A stretch of DNA of 64,000 nt from an uncultured Collinsella sp. (GCA_959599095.1 CAUGGC010000009.1:5448-69447), one strand, 5' to 3'. Positions 23,935-32,937 are shown, counted from the stretch's first letter. The notes: generated by a model not told the origin, from the sequence alone. Made by a program: numbers and translations.

Positions 23935-24190
23935 ACCTGCCGGACACCCCAGTGGCCAAAAAACGCCGTTTGTGAGTACTGTCACAAACGGCGTTTCATT
24001 TTAGGCGCGAAAAATAATGTACAAATCTATTCTGTCTGTGCATTAACGATTGCGTGGCTGGACGAAAAATGCCGATGCATCCTTCCAAAACCGGGCACAA
24101 AAGGCCAAGATTGGCCTTTTTAATTCAAAATCGCTGTTACTAAAAAAGTAACAGTACTCATATTTGCTATTTTTTGACCACAGGCCCCAA
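23935..24190. repeat. Intergenic inverted-repeat element, copy 1
   Basis: The right arm, about 24130-24190, ends in a 25-base stretch (24152-24176) identical to 38696-38720. The left arm, about 23943-23996, is its diverged inverse (shared ACAGTACTCA, TTTTTTG and CCAC blocks). The left arm contains a perfect 15-bp palindrome (23961-23975 with 23982-23996) that can also act as the nhaA terminator. Another hairpin with T run, AAAAGGCCAA/TTGGCCTTTT, is at 24099-24121. No coding sequence inside; the element occupies nearly the whole 332-base gap after nhaA. Confidence 0.7.
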
Positions 24191-24199
24191 TGACTAGGT

Positions 24200-24454
24200 T
24201 TATTCCACGGTGCCGTAGATGGCGCCCCAGCCGTGGGCGGCCAAGGCGGAGTTGAGCTGGTCGCAAAGTGACTGGCGGTCGTAATAGCCGGGCGGCAAAA
24301 GGTTCACGATTTCCATGAGATCGGGTGCCAGGTCCAAGATTTCGGCCTGTACGATCAGATCCAGGCGGTCGATGGCGTGGCGGTCGTAAAACAGTCCGTC
24401 GACCAGGCGCTGAAGGTCGCCGAATTCCTCGGCCTGGAACGATCCGTACTCCAT
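24200..24454 (-). CDS. Small conserved hypothetical protein
   Basis: 84 aa, acidic, no membrane segment. A strong ribosome binding site (AAGGAGG, 6 bases before ATG) supports a genuine gene. The sequence FGDLQRLVDGLFYDRHAIDRLDLIVQAEI with PDLMEIVNLLPPG suggests a compact helical fold. Family not recognised. Divergent from the aminotransferase. Confidence 0.65.
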   Translation of the reverse strand: MEYGSFQAEEFGDLQRLVDGLFYDRHAIDRLDLIVQAEILDLAPDLMEIVNLLPPGYYDRQSLCDQLNSALAAHGWGAIYGTVE

Positions 24455-24603
24455 AGTGCCTCCTTGGGCGCTTCATGCCGGCATGCGCGGCGATTCGTAA
24501 TTCATTGCGATGGACTTAATCTATCACGGCTTCATAACGTTGCGACGGTAGCGGTCTATACTTAGAAGAATTGCAACGTACCGCTTCGTGAAAGGTCGCA
24601 CCC

Positions 24604-25908
24604 ATGCAGACGATCTACCAGAAGATGGAAACCACCGAACTCGATGCCGCCATCGAGGCGCTCAAGGCCGAGGTCGCCGAGGTCAAGGCCAAGGGCCTGG
24701 CGCTCGACATGGCCCGCGGCAAGCCGTCGCCCTCCCAGGTGGACATCTCTCGACCCATGCTCGATATCCTCAATGCCGATGCCGATCTGCACGACGGCAA
24801 CGTCGACTGTTCCAACTACGGCTGCTTTGAGGGCATTCCCTCGGCACGCAAGCTAGCGGGGGAGTTCCTGGGTTGCCCCGCCGAGCAGACGCTCGTGCTG
24901 GGTTCGTCGAGCCTGCTGATCGAGCACGATATCGCCGGTATGTTCTGGCGTTGCGGCTCGTGCGGCAACGAGCCCTGGGAGGCTTACGAGGCAGCGCACG
25001 ACGGCAAGAAGGTCAAGTTTCTGTGCCCTGTTCCCGGCTACGACCGCCACTTTGGCATCACCGCCGATCTGGGTATCGAGAACGTCCCCGTCGCGATGAC
25101 CGACAACGGCCCCGACATGGACGAGGTCGAGCGCCTCGTCGCCGCCGACGATTCCATCAAGGGCATCTGGTGCGTGCCCAAGTATTCCAACCCCACGGGC
25201 ATCACCTTTAGCGAGGACACTGTGCGCCGTCTGGTTGAGATGCCCACGGCCGCACCCGATTTCCGCATCTTCTGGGACAACGCCTACTGCGTGCACGACC
25301 TGTACGACGAGACCGACGAGCTCGCAAACATCTTTGACCTCGCTCGCGCGGCGGGCACCGAGGACCGCGTGGTGGCATTTGCCTCGACGTCCAAGATCAC
25401 CTTCCCGGGCGCCGGTATCGGCTTTATCGGTGCGAGCCCCGCGGTCATCGCCGAGTTCTCCAAGCGCCTGAAGGCCGGCCTCATCAGCGCCGACAAGCTC
25501 AACCAGCTGCGTCACGTGCGCTTCCTTCCCACCATCGAGGCGGTCAAGGAGCACATGAAAAAGCATGCCGAGTTTTTGCGTCCGCGCTTTGAGGCCGTTG
25601 AGCGCAAGCTCACCGAGGGCCTGGGCGGCACGGGCTGCGCCACCTGGACGCATCCCCGCGGCGGCTACTTTGTAAGCTTCGATGGTCCCGAGGGCTCGGC
25701 CCAAAAGGTCGCCGCGCTGTGCGCCGACCTGGGCGTCAAGCTCACGCCGGCCGGTGCTACCTGGCCCTATGGCAAGGATCCGCGCGATACCAACATCCGC
25801 ATCGCGCCGAGCTATCCCACGGTCGAGGACCTGGAGGCCGCGCTCGATGTGCTGGTGCTGGCCGTCAAGCTCGTCGCTGCCGAGCTTGCGCGTGCCGAGC
25901 GCGCCTAA
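24604..25908 (+). CDS. Aminotransferase class I/II (aspartate aminotransferase Ic-like)
   Basis: 434 aa PLP enzyme. The N-terminus (LALDMARGKPSPSQVDISRPML) and SNYGCFEGIPSARKLAGEFLG fit the long actinobacterial subgroup Ic of aspartate aminotransferases. Other motifs: CVPKYSNPTGITF (cofactor-binding Asn), FWDNAYCVHDL and the Schiff-base lysine in FASTSKITFPGAGIGFIG. The C-terminus has the substrate-carboxylate Arg region (DTNIRIAPSYP). A TATACT box lies at 24557-24562, about 40 bases upstream. Monocistronic or read through into the STAS gene 51 bases downstream. Exact substrate not proven. Confidence 0.93.
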   Translation: MQTIYQKMETTELDAAIEALKAEVAEVKAKGLALDMARGKPSPSQVDISRPMLDILNADADLHDGNVDCSNYGCFEGIPSARKLAGEFLGCPAEQTLVLGSSSLLIEHDIAGMFWRCGSCGNEPWEAYEAAHDGKKVKFLCPVPGYDRHFGITADLGIENVPVAMTDNGPDMDEVERLVAADDSIKGIWCVPKYSNPTGITFSEDTVRRLVEMPTAAPDFRIFWDNAYCVHDLYDETDELANIFDLARAAGTEDRVVAFASTSKITFPGAGIGFIGASPAVIAEFSKRLKAGLISADKLNQLRHVRFLPTIEAVKEHMKKHAEFLRPRFEAVERKLTEGLGGTGCATWTHPRGGYFVSFDGPEGSAQKVAALCADLGVKLTPAGATWPYGKDPRDTNIRIAPSYPTVEDLEAALDVLVLAVKLVAAELARAERA

Positions 25909-25959
25909 CGCGCGGCTTCCCGTACTATCCGCACTTTCGATACGTAAAGGAGCGTATAC

Positions 25960-26274
25960 ATGGATTTGGGTATTTCCACCAACCCCACGCCAGAGCTCTA
26001 CACCATTAAGGTAACCGGCGAGATCGATATCTCTAACGCCGATAGCCTGCGTAATGCCATCGACCTGGCGCTCGAGCAGCCCACTGAGGCCGTTGAGCTC
26101 GATTTTGCCCAGGTGAGCTACATCGATTCGACGGGCATTGGCGTGCTCGTGGGCGCCGCGCACCACGCGGTCGACCACGGCAAGCGCTTTAGCTGCACCA
26201 ATGTGCAGCCCCCGGTGATGCGCGTGGTCCAGCTGTTGGGTGTCGACCAGGAGATTTCGATCACCGCTGCATAA
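25960..26274 (+). CDS. STAS-domain protein (anti-sigma factor antagonist-like)
   Basis: 104 aa, a single SpoIIAA/RsbV-like STAS domain. The phosphorylatable serine lies in VSYIDSTGIGVLVGA (about residue 60), the hallmark of the family. Such proteins bind an anti-sigma kinase when unphosphorylated. No kinase, phosphatase or sigma factor is adjacent, so the partner must be elsewhere. Good AAGGAG ribosome binding site. Confidence 0.9.
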   Translation: MDLGISTNPTPELYTIKVTGEIDISNADSLRNAIDLALEQPTEAVELDFAQVSYIDSTGIGVLVGAAHHAVDHGKRFSCTNVQPPVMRVVQLLGVDQEISITAA

Positions 26275-26427
26275 TCTTTGCCCCCAAAAGGGCGTGCCGT
26301 TTGGCATATGTTTGTGATGCGCTCGGACGTTTTGGCGTCCGGGCGCTATACTTGACCGAATGAATAGACGAGTTCCGGCCGAATGGCGCGGTGCGGGCTC
26401 GACTCACATCGAGCCTTGGAGGTATGT

Positions 26428-27027
26428 GTGTTTGGTATTGGAGAGGGTGAGCTCGCGATCATCGTGGTCTTCGGCTTTTTGCTGTTTGGCCCGGATAAGC
26501 TCCCACAGATGGGCCGCACGATCGGCCGTGCCATCCGTCAGTTCCGCGAGACGCAGGAAAAGATGACGGCCGTTGTTCAGTCCGAGATTATCGATCCGGT
26601 AAGTGAGGCCGCTTCGGCACCGGTCAAGCCCAAGAAGACTGCCGTCGATGACGATTCCGATGCAGACGAGGATGCCGTCGAGACGGCTGCGCCCGCAAAG
26701 AAGGAGACCTTTGCCGAGCGCCGTGCCCGCCTTGCCGCCGAGAAGGCCGCGAGCGAGGCTGCCGCCGAGGGCGAGGGTGCTGCTGAGGAGTCCGAGGCCG
26801 AGGGCGCCGAGCCTGCCGCTGCCGCCGAGCCTGTCGTCGAGCCCGAGCCTGCTGCAGAGCCAGAGTCCGAGCCCGAGCCGGCAGAGCCCACGACGGCTGA
26901 CCTCTACGCCCGTCGTCCCCGCAAGCGCAAGGCCATCGTCGACCAGCTCGCTCGCGAGCTCGAGGCCGAGGACGAGGCCGTTGCCGAGGCTGCCACCGCC
27001 GACGCCTCGAAGGGAGGCGATGAGTAA
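26428..27027 (+). CDS. tatB: Sec-independent translocase subunit TatA/TatB
   Basis: 199 aa. Start at GTG 26428, five bases after GGAGG, giving the family N-terminus (M)FGIGEGELAIIVVFGFLLFGPDKLP: a single membrane helix, then the FGP hinge and an amphipathic helix (MGRTIGRAIRQFRETQEKM). The long C-terminal tail (about residues 60-170) is Ala/Glu/Pro-rich and probably disordered, ending with a basic patch ARRPRKRKAIVDQLARELE. Its stop overlaps the tatC start (TAATG). The length and tail favour TatB, but in two-subunit systems one protein can serve both roles. Confidence 0.9.
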   Translation: MFGIGEGELAIIVVFGFLLFGPDKLPQMGRTIGRAIRQFRETQEKMTAVVQSEIIDPVSEAASAPVKPKKTAVDDDSDADEDAVETAAPAKKETFAERRARLAAEKAASEAAAEGEGAAEESEAEGAEPAAAAEPVVEPEPAAEPESEPEPAEPTTADLYARRPRKRKAIVDQLARELEAEDEAVAEAATADASKGGDE

Positions 27028-27818
27028 TGCCTATCGGACCTGCGCGCATGCCGCTCTTCGATCACCTGGGAGAGCTCCGTCGCCGCCTGACTATCGTGGT
27101 CGTGTCGGTGTTTGCCGCCGCCATCGTGCTGTATTTCGCCACGCCCGTGGTGCTCGACATCCTGGAAGACCCCATCCGCTCCTTTGTGCCGGACGGTAAG
27201 TTCTACATCACCACCACGCTCGGCGGCTTTGGCCTGCGCTTCTCGCTGGCCATCAAGATGGCCGTGGTCATGTGCACGCCCATGATCATCTGGCAGATTC
27301 TGGCATTTTTCCTGCCGGCACTGCGTCCCAACGAGCGCAAGTGGGTTGTGCCTACGGTGCTCGCCTCGACGGTGCTGTTCTTCCTGGGCGCAATCTTTTG
27401 CTACTTCATCATTATCCCGGCAGGCTTTGAGTGGCTCATCGGCGAGACCTCTGCCGTCGCAACCGCGCTGCCCGACCTGGAGAACTACGTCAACATGGAG
27501 CTGCTCTTTATGATCGGCTTTGGTGTGGCGTTTGAGCTGCCGCTCATCATCTTCTACCTGTCCGTCTTCCACATCGTGTCCTACGCGGCCTTCCGCGGCG
27601 CCTGGCGCTACGTGTACGTGGGCCTGCTTGTGGGCTCGGCTGTGATTACGCCCGACGGCTCGCCCGTTACGCTGGGCCTCATGTATGGTGCCCTGCTCTC
27701 GCTCTACGAGATTTCGCTCGCCATTGCCCGCGTGGTCATTACCGCGCGCGAGGGCAAGGAGGGCTTGTTTGTGAGCCGTCTGGACCTGTTCTCGGACGAT
27801 GAGGACGACGAGGAGTAA
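27027..27818 (+). CDS. tatC: Sec-independent translocase TatC
   Basis: 263 aa, six membrane helices; the receptor for twin-arginine signal peptides. N-terminal signature MPLFDHLGELRRRL, then a periplasmic loop and the FFLGAIFCYFIIIPAGFEWL helix, and FELPLIIFYLSV (the conserved Glu). The acidic C-terminus DDEDDEE is short. Translationally coupled to tatB by one base and followed after 6 bases by hypA. Confidence 0.96.
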   Translation: MPIGPARMPLFDHLGELRRRLTIVVVSVFAAAIVLYFATPVVLDILEDPIRSFVPDGKFYITTTLGGFGLRFSLAIKMAVVMCTPMIIWQILAFFLPALRPNERKWVVPTVLASTVLFFLGAIFCYFIIIPAGFEWLIGETSAVATALPDLENYVNMELLFMIGFGVAFELPLIIFYLSVFHIVSYAAFRGAWRYVYVGLLVGSAVITPDGSPVTLGLMYGALLSLYEISLAIARVVITAREGKEGLFVSRLDLFSDDEDDEE

Positions 27819-27824
27819 ATCGGT

Positions 27825-28181
27825 ATGCACGAGGTTGGCATTGTCAACGGCATACTCGATACAGTGATTCGCGCGGCGCGTGGGGCGGGGGCCTCGCGCG
27901 CCGTTTTGGTAACGCTGCGTATCGGGGATATGACCGAAGTTGTGCGCGAGGCGCTCGACTTTGCGTGGGAGACATTTCGCGATGAGGACCCGCTCACGCG
28001 AGGCTGCGAGCTTGCCGTGGAGGAAGTCCATCCACAAAGCGAGTGTCTGGACTGCGGGGAGGTCTTTGAGCACGATCGCTTCCATTGCCGCTGTCCCCAA
28101 TGTGGCGGCGCCAACGTGCGTCTGCTGCACGGCCGCGAGCTCGACATCGCAAGTATCGAAATCGAAACCCCCGACGATTAG
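27825..28181 (+). CDS. hypA: Hydrogenase maturation nickel chaperone HypA
   Basis: 118 aa. N-terminal nickel ligand MHE (His2), then helices with DMTEVVREALDFAWE. The zinc domain has two CxxC pairs: CLDCGEVFEHDRFHCRCPQCGG. Delivers Ni2+ with HypB to NiFe-hydrogenase precursors. Directly follows tatC and precedes hypB, which fits Tat export of a folded hydrogenase, though no hydrogenase gene is in the window. Confidence 0.95.
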   Translation: MHEVGIVNGILDTVIRAARGAGASRAVLVTLRIGDMTEVVREALDFAWETFRDEDPLTRGCELAVEEVHPQSECLDCGEVFEHDRFHCRCPQCGGANVRLLHGRELDIASIEIETPDD

Positions 28182-28236
28182 CCCGCTAGCCATCTGGTGA
28201 TGGGGTATAAAGGGGCCAAAGTAAGGAGCGCTAAGT

Positions 28237-28920
28237 ATGGCTGAGAAAACGATTGATATCGCGTCGCCGATTCTGTCGCGCAACGAGCGCCTGGCAGATC
28301 AGCTGCGACAGCGATTTAAAGAGACAAACACCTATGTGATCAATGTGCTGTCGAGCCCCGGTTCGGGCAAGACCACCACGATCCTGGGCACCAACGAGCG
28401 CCTGCGCGACAAGGCTGGCCTGCGCTGTGCCGTCATCGAGGGCGATATTGCCTCGGATGTCGACGCCATCACCATGAAGGAAGCCGGCATGCCCGCCATC
28501 CAGATCAACACGGGTGGCCTGTGCCACCTCGAGGGCAACATGATCATGGAGGCCGTTGACGCGTTCGACCAGGCGGTGGGTCTTCAAAATATCGACGTCA
28601 TCTTTATCGAAAACGTGGGCAACCTGGTCTGCCCGGTCGACTTTGACCTGGGCGAGAACCTGTCCATCATGATTCTCTCGGTGCCCGAGGGCGACGACAA
28701 GCCCATCAAGTACCCGGGCATCTTCCAGCACGCCGGCGCGCAGCTGCTCAATAAGGTCGACGTGGCCCCGGCTTTCGATTTTGACATGGATAGGTATACT
28801 AGGACACTCGATGACCTCAATCCGCAGGCGCCGCGGTTTGCCGTGAGCGCGCGCAAGGGCGAGGGCATGGATGCCTGGTGCGATTGGCTCATCGGGCAGA
28901 TCGAGCAAGCAAGGGCGTAA
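28237..28920 (+). CDS. hypB: Hydrogenase nickel incorporation GTPase HypB
   Basis: 227 aa SIMIBI-class GTPase. P-loop NVLSSPGSGKTT, then IEGDIASDVDA (switch region), the metal-binding HHLE-like region reads GLCHLEGNMI, IFIENVGNLVCPVDFDLGE (Walker B-type and metal Cys), and the NKxD motif LLNKVDVAPAF. No His-rich N-terminal nickel-storage tail, so it is the short form. Ribosome binding site AAGGAG. Followed by topA after 54 bases. Confidence 0.95.
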   Translation: MAEKTIDIASPILSRNERLADQLRQRFKETNTYVINVLSSPGSGKTTTILGTNERLRDKAGLRCAVIEGDIASDVDAITMKEAGMPAIQINTGGLCHLEGNMIMEAVDAFDQAVGLQNIDVIFIENVGNLVCPVDFDLGENLSIMILSVPEGDDKPIKYPGIFQHAGAQLLNKVDVAPAFDFDMDRYTRTLDDLNPQAPRFAVSARKGEGMDAWCDWLIGQIEQARA

Positions 28921-28974
28921 ATCGGCCGCCATACGGGCGGGCGTAGCCGCAGAGACACGAGATAGGAGCCTCTT

Positions 28975-31569
28975 TTGAAGCTCATCATCGCAGAGAAAAA
29001 CGACGCCGCGCGTCAGATTGCCGAGCGGCTGTCCACGGGTAAGCCCAAAAAGGACAAGGTGTACAACACCGCAATCTACCGTTTTGAGTGGAAGGGCGAG
29101 GAGTGCGTGACCATCGGCCTGGCCGGTCACATCCTTGCGCCCGATTTTTGCGACAGCGTGCTGTTTGATAAAAAGCTGGGCTGGTATTCGGTTACCGAGG
29201 ACGGCGAGATGCTGCCGGCCGACATGCCCGATGGCCTGGCTCGTCCGCCTTACGACACCAAGCGTAAGCCGTTCCTTGCCGACGGCATCTCCATCAAGGG
29301 CTGGAAGCTCGAGAGTCTGCCCTATCTCACCTGGGCACCCGTCATTAAGCTGCCGGCCGAGAAAGAGCTCATTCGCTCGCTCAAGAACCTTGCCAAGAAG
29401 TCCGACAGCGTCATCATCGCTACGGACTTCGATCGCGAGGGCGAGCTGATCGGTTCGGACGCCCTCAACAAGGTGCGCGAGGTGGCGCCGGACTTGCCGG
29501 TTGCCCGCGCCCAGTATTCTTCGTTTACCAAGGCCGAGATCACGCAGGCCTTCGATAATCTCGTCTCGCTCGACCAGAACCTGGCCGACGCAGGCGAGAG
29601 CCGTCAGCACATCGACCTCATTTGGGGTGCGGTGCTGACGCGCTACCTGACGCTCGCCAAGTTTGGCGGCTTTGGTAACGTGCGCTCCGCCGGCCGCGTA
29701 CAGACGCCGACGCTTGCCCTGGTGGTCGAGCGCGAGCGCGAGCGCATGGCGTTTGTGCCCGAGGACTATTGGCAGATTCGCGGCATGGGTGCCGCGCAGG
29801 GCGCTGCCGAGGACGATCGCTTTAAGATCGCGCACAAGACGGCGCGCTTTACCGACAGGGATGCTGCTGTGAAGGCGTACGGCCATGTTGACGGCGTCGC
29901 GACGGCAACCGTCGCCGCGGTGACCAAGCGCTCGCGCAAGCAGCAGCCGCCCACGCCGTTTGCGACCACCTCGCTGCAGGCTGCCGCCGCGGCCGAGGGC
30001 ATCTCGCCTGCGCGTACCATGCGCATCGCTGAGTCCCTCTACATGGCCGGTCTCATCAGCTACCCGCGTGTCGACAATACCGTGTACCCCGCGACGCTCG
30101 ATCTGGGCGCCGTGGTGAGCGACCTGGCAAAGATCAACCCGGCGCTGGCGCCCGTATGCAAAAAGGTGCTTGCCGGTCCCATGAAGCCTACGCGCGGCAA
30201 AGTCGAGACCACCGACCACCCGCCTATCTATCCCACGGGCGAGGGCGATCCGTCCACGCTCGACGGCGGCCAGCGCAAGCTCTACGACCTCATCGCCCGC
30301 CGCTTCCTGGCGACGCTCATGGGTCCCGCGACCATCGAGAACACCAAGCTCGAGCTCGATGTGAACGGTGAGCCGTTCGTGGCTTCGGGCGATGTGCTCG
30401 TGACCCCGGGTTTCCGCGAGGCCTACCCGTATGGCCTTAAACGCGACGAGCAGATGCCGCCGCTTGAGCAGGGCGATACGGTCGACGTATTCGACATTAA
30501 GCTCGAGGCCAAGCAGACCGAGCCGCCCGCGCGCTACAGCCAGGGCAAGCTCGTGCAGGAGATGGAGAAGCGCGGCCTGGGCACCAAGTCCACGCGCGCG
30601 AGCATCATCGAGCGCCTGTACGCCGTGCGCTATCTCAAAAACGATCCCGTGGAGCCGAGCCAGCTGGGCATCGCCATCATCGACGCACTGACGCAGTTTG
30701 CCCCGCGCATCACGAGCCCCGATATGACCAGCGAGCTCGATGGCGACATGACCCGTGTGGAGCGCGGCGAGGATACCGAAGAGCATGTCGTGACGCACTC
30801 GCGCGCGCTGCTGGCTGGCGTGCTCGACGAGCTGCTCAAGCATACGCAGGAGCTGGGCGACGCCATCAGCGACGCCGTCACGGCCGATGCGCGCGTGGGC
30901 GCCTGCCCCAAGTGCGGCAAGGACCTGGTTATGAAGACGAGCGCCAAGACCCGTGGCAGCTTCATTGGCTGCATGGGCTGGCCCGACTGCGACGTGACCT
31001 ATCCGGTGCCGAGCGGCGTCAAGGTGAGCCCGCTCGAGGGCGAGGCCGCCGTGTGTCCCGAGTGCGGTGCGCCGCGCATTAAGTGTCAGCCGTTCCGCCA
31101 GAAGGCCTTCGAGATTTGCGTGAACCCCACATGCCCCACCAACTACGAGCCCGACCTTAAGGTGGGCGAGTGCAAGGTGTGTGCCGAGGCCGGACGCCAT
31201 GGCGACCTGATCGCGCACAAGAGCGAGAAGAGCGGCAAGCGTTTTATCCGCTGCACCAACTATGACGATTGCGGCGTGAGCTATCCTCTGCCGGCGCGCG
31301 GTAAGCTCGAGGCGACGGGTGAGACCTGCCCCGAGTGCGGCGCCCCCATCGTGGTGGTCAACACGGCGCGCGGCCCGTGGCGTATCTGCGTGAACATGGA
31401 CTGCCCGACCAAGGAGAAGAAGCTCGCCCGCGGCCGCAAGACCACGACCAAGGCGAGCACGGCAAAGAAGACGACGGCGGCCAAGAAGACGACGGCTAAG
31501 AAAGCCACTGCCGCCAAGAAGGCGACCGCGAAGAAGTCGACTGCCAAGAAAGCAGCCGCCGACAAGTAA
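28975..31569 (+). CDS. topA: DNA topoisomerase I, archaeal-type TopA with lysine-rich tail
   Basis: 864 aa type IA topoisomerase. TTG start at 28975 with AGGAG upstream gives the Toprim beginning MKLIIAEKNDAARQIAERL. Toprim acidic motif IATDFDREGELIG; HxxR-type region SAGRVQTPTLALVVERE; catalytic Tyr363 in MAGLISYPRVDNTVYP, a form characteristic of archaeal TopA rather than the common bacterial type (SYxRTDS). The C-terminus has four zinc-ribbon modules (for example CPKCGKDLVMKTS and CPECGAPIVVVN), then about 45 residues of Lys/Ala/Thr repeats (KKTTAKKATAAKK) resembling histone H1 tails, which would bind DNA. Followed by a terminator. Confidence 0.94.
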   Translation: MKLIIAEKNDAARQIAERLSTGKPKKDKVYNTAIYRFEWKGEECVTIGLAGHILAPDFCDSVLFDKKLGWYSVTEDGEMLPADMPDGLARPPYDTKRKPFLADGISIKGWKLESLPYLTWAPVIKLPAEKELIRSLKNLAKKSDSVIIATDFDREGELIGSDALNKVREVAPDLPVARAQYSSFTKAEITQAFDNLVSLDQNLADAGESRQHIDLIWGAVLTRYLTLAKFGGFGNVRSAGRVQTPTLALVVERERERMAFVPEDYWQIRGMGAAQGAAEDDRFKIAHKTARFTDRDAAVKAYGHVDGVATATVAAVTKRSRKQQPPTPFATTSLQAAAAAEGISPARTMRIAESLYMAGLISYPRVDNTVYPATLDLGAVVSDLAKINPALAPVCKKVLAGPMKPTRGKVETTDHPPIYPTGEGDPSTLDGGQRKLYDLIARRFLATLMGPATIENTKLELDVNGEPFVASGDVLVTPGFREAYPYGLKRDEQMPPLEQGDTVDVFDIKLEAKQTEPPARYSQGKLVQEMEKRGLGTKSTRASIIERLYAVRYLKNDPVEPSQLGIAIIDALTQFAPRITSPDMTSELDGDMTRVERGEDTEEHVVTHSRALLAGVLDELLKHTQELGDAISDAVTADARVGACPKCGKDLVMKTSAKTRGSFIGCMGWPDCDVTYPVPSGVKVSPLEGEAAVCPECGAPRIKCQPFRQKAFEICVNPTCPTNYEPDLKVGECKVCAEAGRHGDLIAHKSEKSGKRFIRCTNYDDCGVSYPLPARGKLEATGETCPECGAPIVVVNTARGPWRICVNMDCPTKEKKLARGRKTTTKASTAKKTTAAKKTTAKKATAAKKATAKKSTAKKAAADK

Positions 31570-31596
31570 CGGCGCAGTCGGAACATTGACTAAAAC

Positions 31597-31635
31597 AAAA
31601 ACGAGCGAGGACCTCAAAATCCTCGCTCGTTTTTT
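31597..31635 (+). terminator. Intrinsic terminator after topA
   Basis: AAAACGAGCGAGG pairs with CCTCGCTCGTTTT and ends in six T. Confidence 0.92.
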
Positions 31636-31638
31636 ATC

Positions 31639-31696
31639 CGGCAGTTAGGGACGTTTCTTTTCTGCCGGCAGTTTAGGAACGTCCCTAACTGCCGGC
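31639..31696. repeat. Palindromic intergenic repeat
   Basis: CCGGCAGTTAGGGACGTT (31639-31656) is the exact inverse of the sequence at 31678-31695. The inner part contains the 34-base unit (31663-31696) shared with 5101-5134. Confidence 0.75.
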
Positions 31697-31713
31697 TCGG
31701 GAACGACAAAGCG

Positions 31714-32697
31714 CTAGTTCACTTCGACGGGTTTGGCGCCGGGATAGCGCTCCTCAAAGTCTAGGCGGTACTTATTGTCATTGGTGCCCGCCACGTTGTC
31801 GCGCGACAGCGGCGCCACGATCTCATTCTTGTGGTCCGCAGGCTTGGCGTATTTCAGGCTGATCTCCCAGGCATCACAGATTGCGTCAATGCGGTGATTC
31901 AGGTCGTCGTACAGGGCAACGATGTCTTTCCAGGAGCTGTAGTTCTTGGAGCTCGTCGGGACGTCTAGGTCCTCGACGATGTCGTAATACTGCTCGATGG
32001 TGTCCTCCGTGCGCTCGGCGACGTCGGCGAGATTTTGACGGGTGGTTCGATCCTCTTCCAGATAGCTGCCGTTGAAGTTCTGTGCGCAGCCACGGACGTA
32101 GTTGTCGAGGTCTTCGAGCAAGTCGTAGTATTCGCTCAGTCGGCGGTAGAGGTTCTGCTCGGAGAGCGTTGCTTCGCCGCCATCCTCGTCGTCATCGTCA
32201 TCATCGTCGTACAGGCTGTTGGGATCGCCGAGAGGCTTTAGGTCATCGTCATCGACGTCATGGTGCAGCTTAGCTACCTCGGCAGTCGTCTGCGTGGCGG
32301 CGTTGTCGAAAGGCTTGATCACAAAGAAAACGACCAGGGCGATGATGATCGCCACCAGCACAACGATAACGGCGATAAGCGGCCCGGTGCCGCTCTTTTT
32401 GGGAGCGGGGGTCTGTGGCGAAGCGGGCGCGTATGCGGGAGCCGGCTGCTGTTGGGGCGAGCCGCTCGCGACGGGTATGCGCTGCGTGGTCTCGACGGCC
32501 GCGGGGCCTGCGGCGGGGTCGGGGCGATAGGCGAGGGGGTCGTCCGCCTTGGCTTGCGGCGTATCAAGGGAGCCGGTCTGCTCAAAAGCGGGCTGGCTAT
32601 CGCTCGCGGTTGTTTGCTCAACGGGTGCACCGCACGAGGTGCAGAACTTGGCATTATCTGCAAGAAGCTTGCCGCACGAGGCGCAATACCGAGACAT
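31714..32697 (-). CDS. Zinc-ribbon membrane protein, unknown
   Basis: 327 aa. N-terminal zinc ribbon YCASCGKLLADNAKFCTSCGAP (two CxxC pairs), a Pro/Ala/Gln-rich linker, one membrane helix at about residues 105-128 (AVIVVLVAIIIALVVFF), then an extracytoplasmic part with a poly-Asp run (DDDDDDEDGG) and helical segments around conserved Tyr and Trp residues. Start at 32697 with AAAGGAG five bases ahead; an in-frame ATG six codons earlier is worse placed. This zinc-ribbon plus single-helix layout is common in Gram-positives, with no assigned activity. Confidence 0.8.
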   Translation of the reverse strand: MSRYCASCGKLLADNAKFCTSCGAPVEQTTASDSQPAFEQTGSLDTPQAKADDPLAYRPDPAAGPAAVETTQRIPVASGSPQQQPAPAYAPASPQTPAPKKSGTGPLIAVIVVLVAIIIALVVFFVIKPFDNAATQTTAEVAKLHHDVDDDDLKPLGDPNSLYDDDDDDDEDGGEATLSEQNLYRRLSEYYDLLEDLDNYVRGCAQNFNGSYLEEDRTTRQNLADVAERTEDTIEQYYDIVEDLDVPTSSKNYSSWKDIVALYDDLNHRIDAICDAWEISLKYAKPADHKNEIVAPLSRDNVAGTNDNKYRLDFEERYPGAKPVEVN

Positions 32698-32766
32698 TGC
32701 CACTCCTTTCGCCACATTTCAATGCAATACGACGATTATACCCAGCGTCCAAAATTCCCCATCATA

Positions 32767-32833
32767 AGTTGCGGTGAAATAGGGACTGTTTGGCGGTCTC
32801 AGAGCTTCAATCAGTCCCTATTTCACCGCAACT
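32767..32833. repeat. Perfect 22-bp inverted repeat
   Basis: Bases 32767-32788 are the exact inverse of 32812-32833 (arm contains GCGGTGAAATAGGGACTG), with a 23-base loop. It lies in the divergent gap before tmk. AAATAGGGACTG recurs at 47196-47207 without a partner arm. Confidence 0.85.
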
Positions 32834-32937
32834 TTGGAAAGGCACCTTTAGCCATTGGGGACGCACCGAGCACTGGGGTATCATGGCTTGGTTGCTATAA
32901 ATCGCATTTACGCGCCTTGTAGGAAGGGACTGCGCCC

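Noticed and set aside
28231..31617. 1128-codon open frame antisense to topA and hypB
   Set aside because: High-GC shadow of real genes; no ribosome binding site, low-complexity Arg/Leu/Gly composition, no motif.
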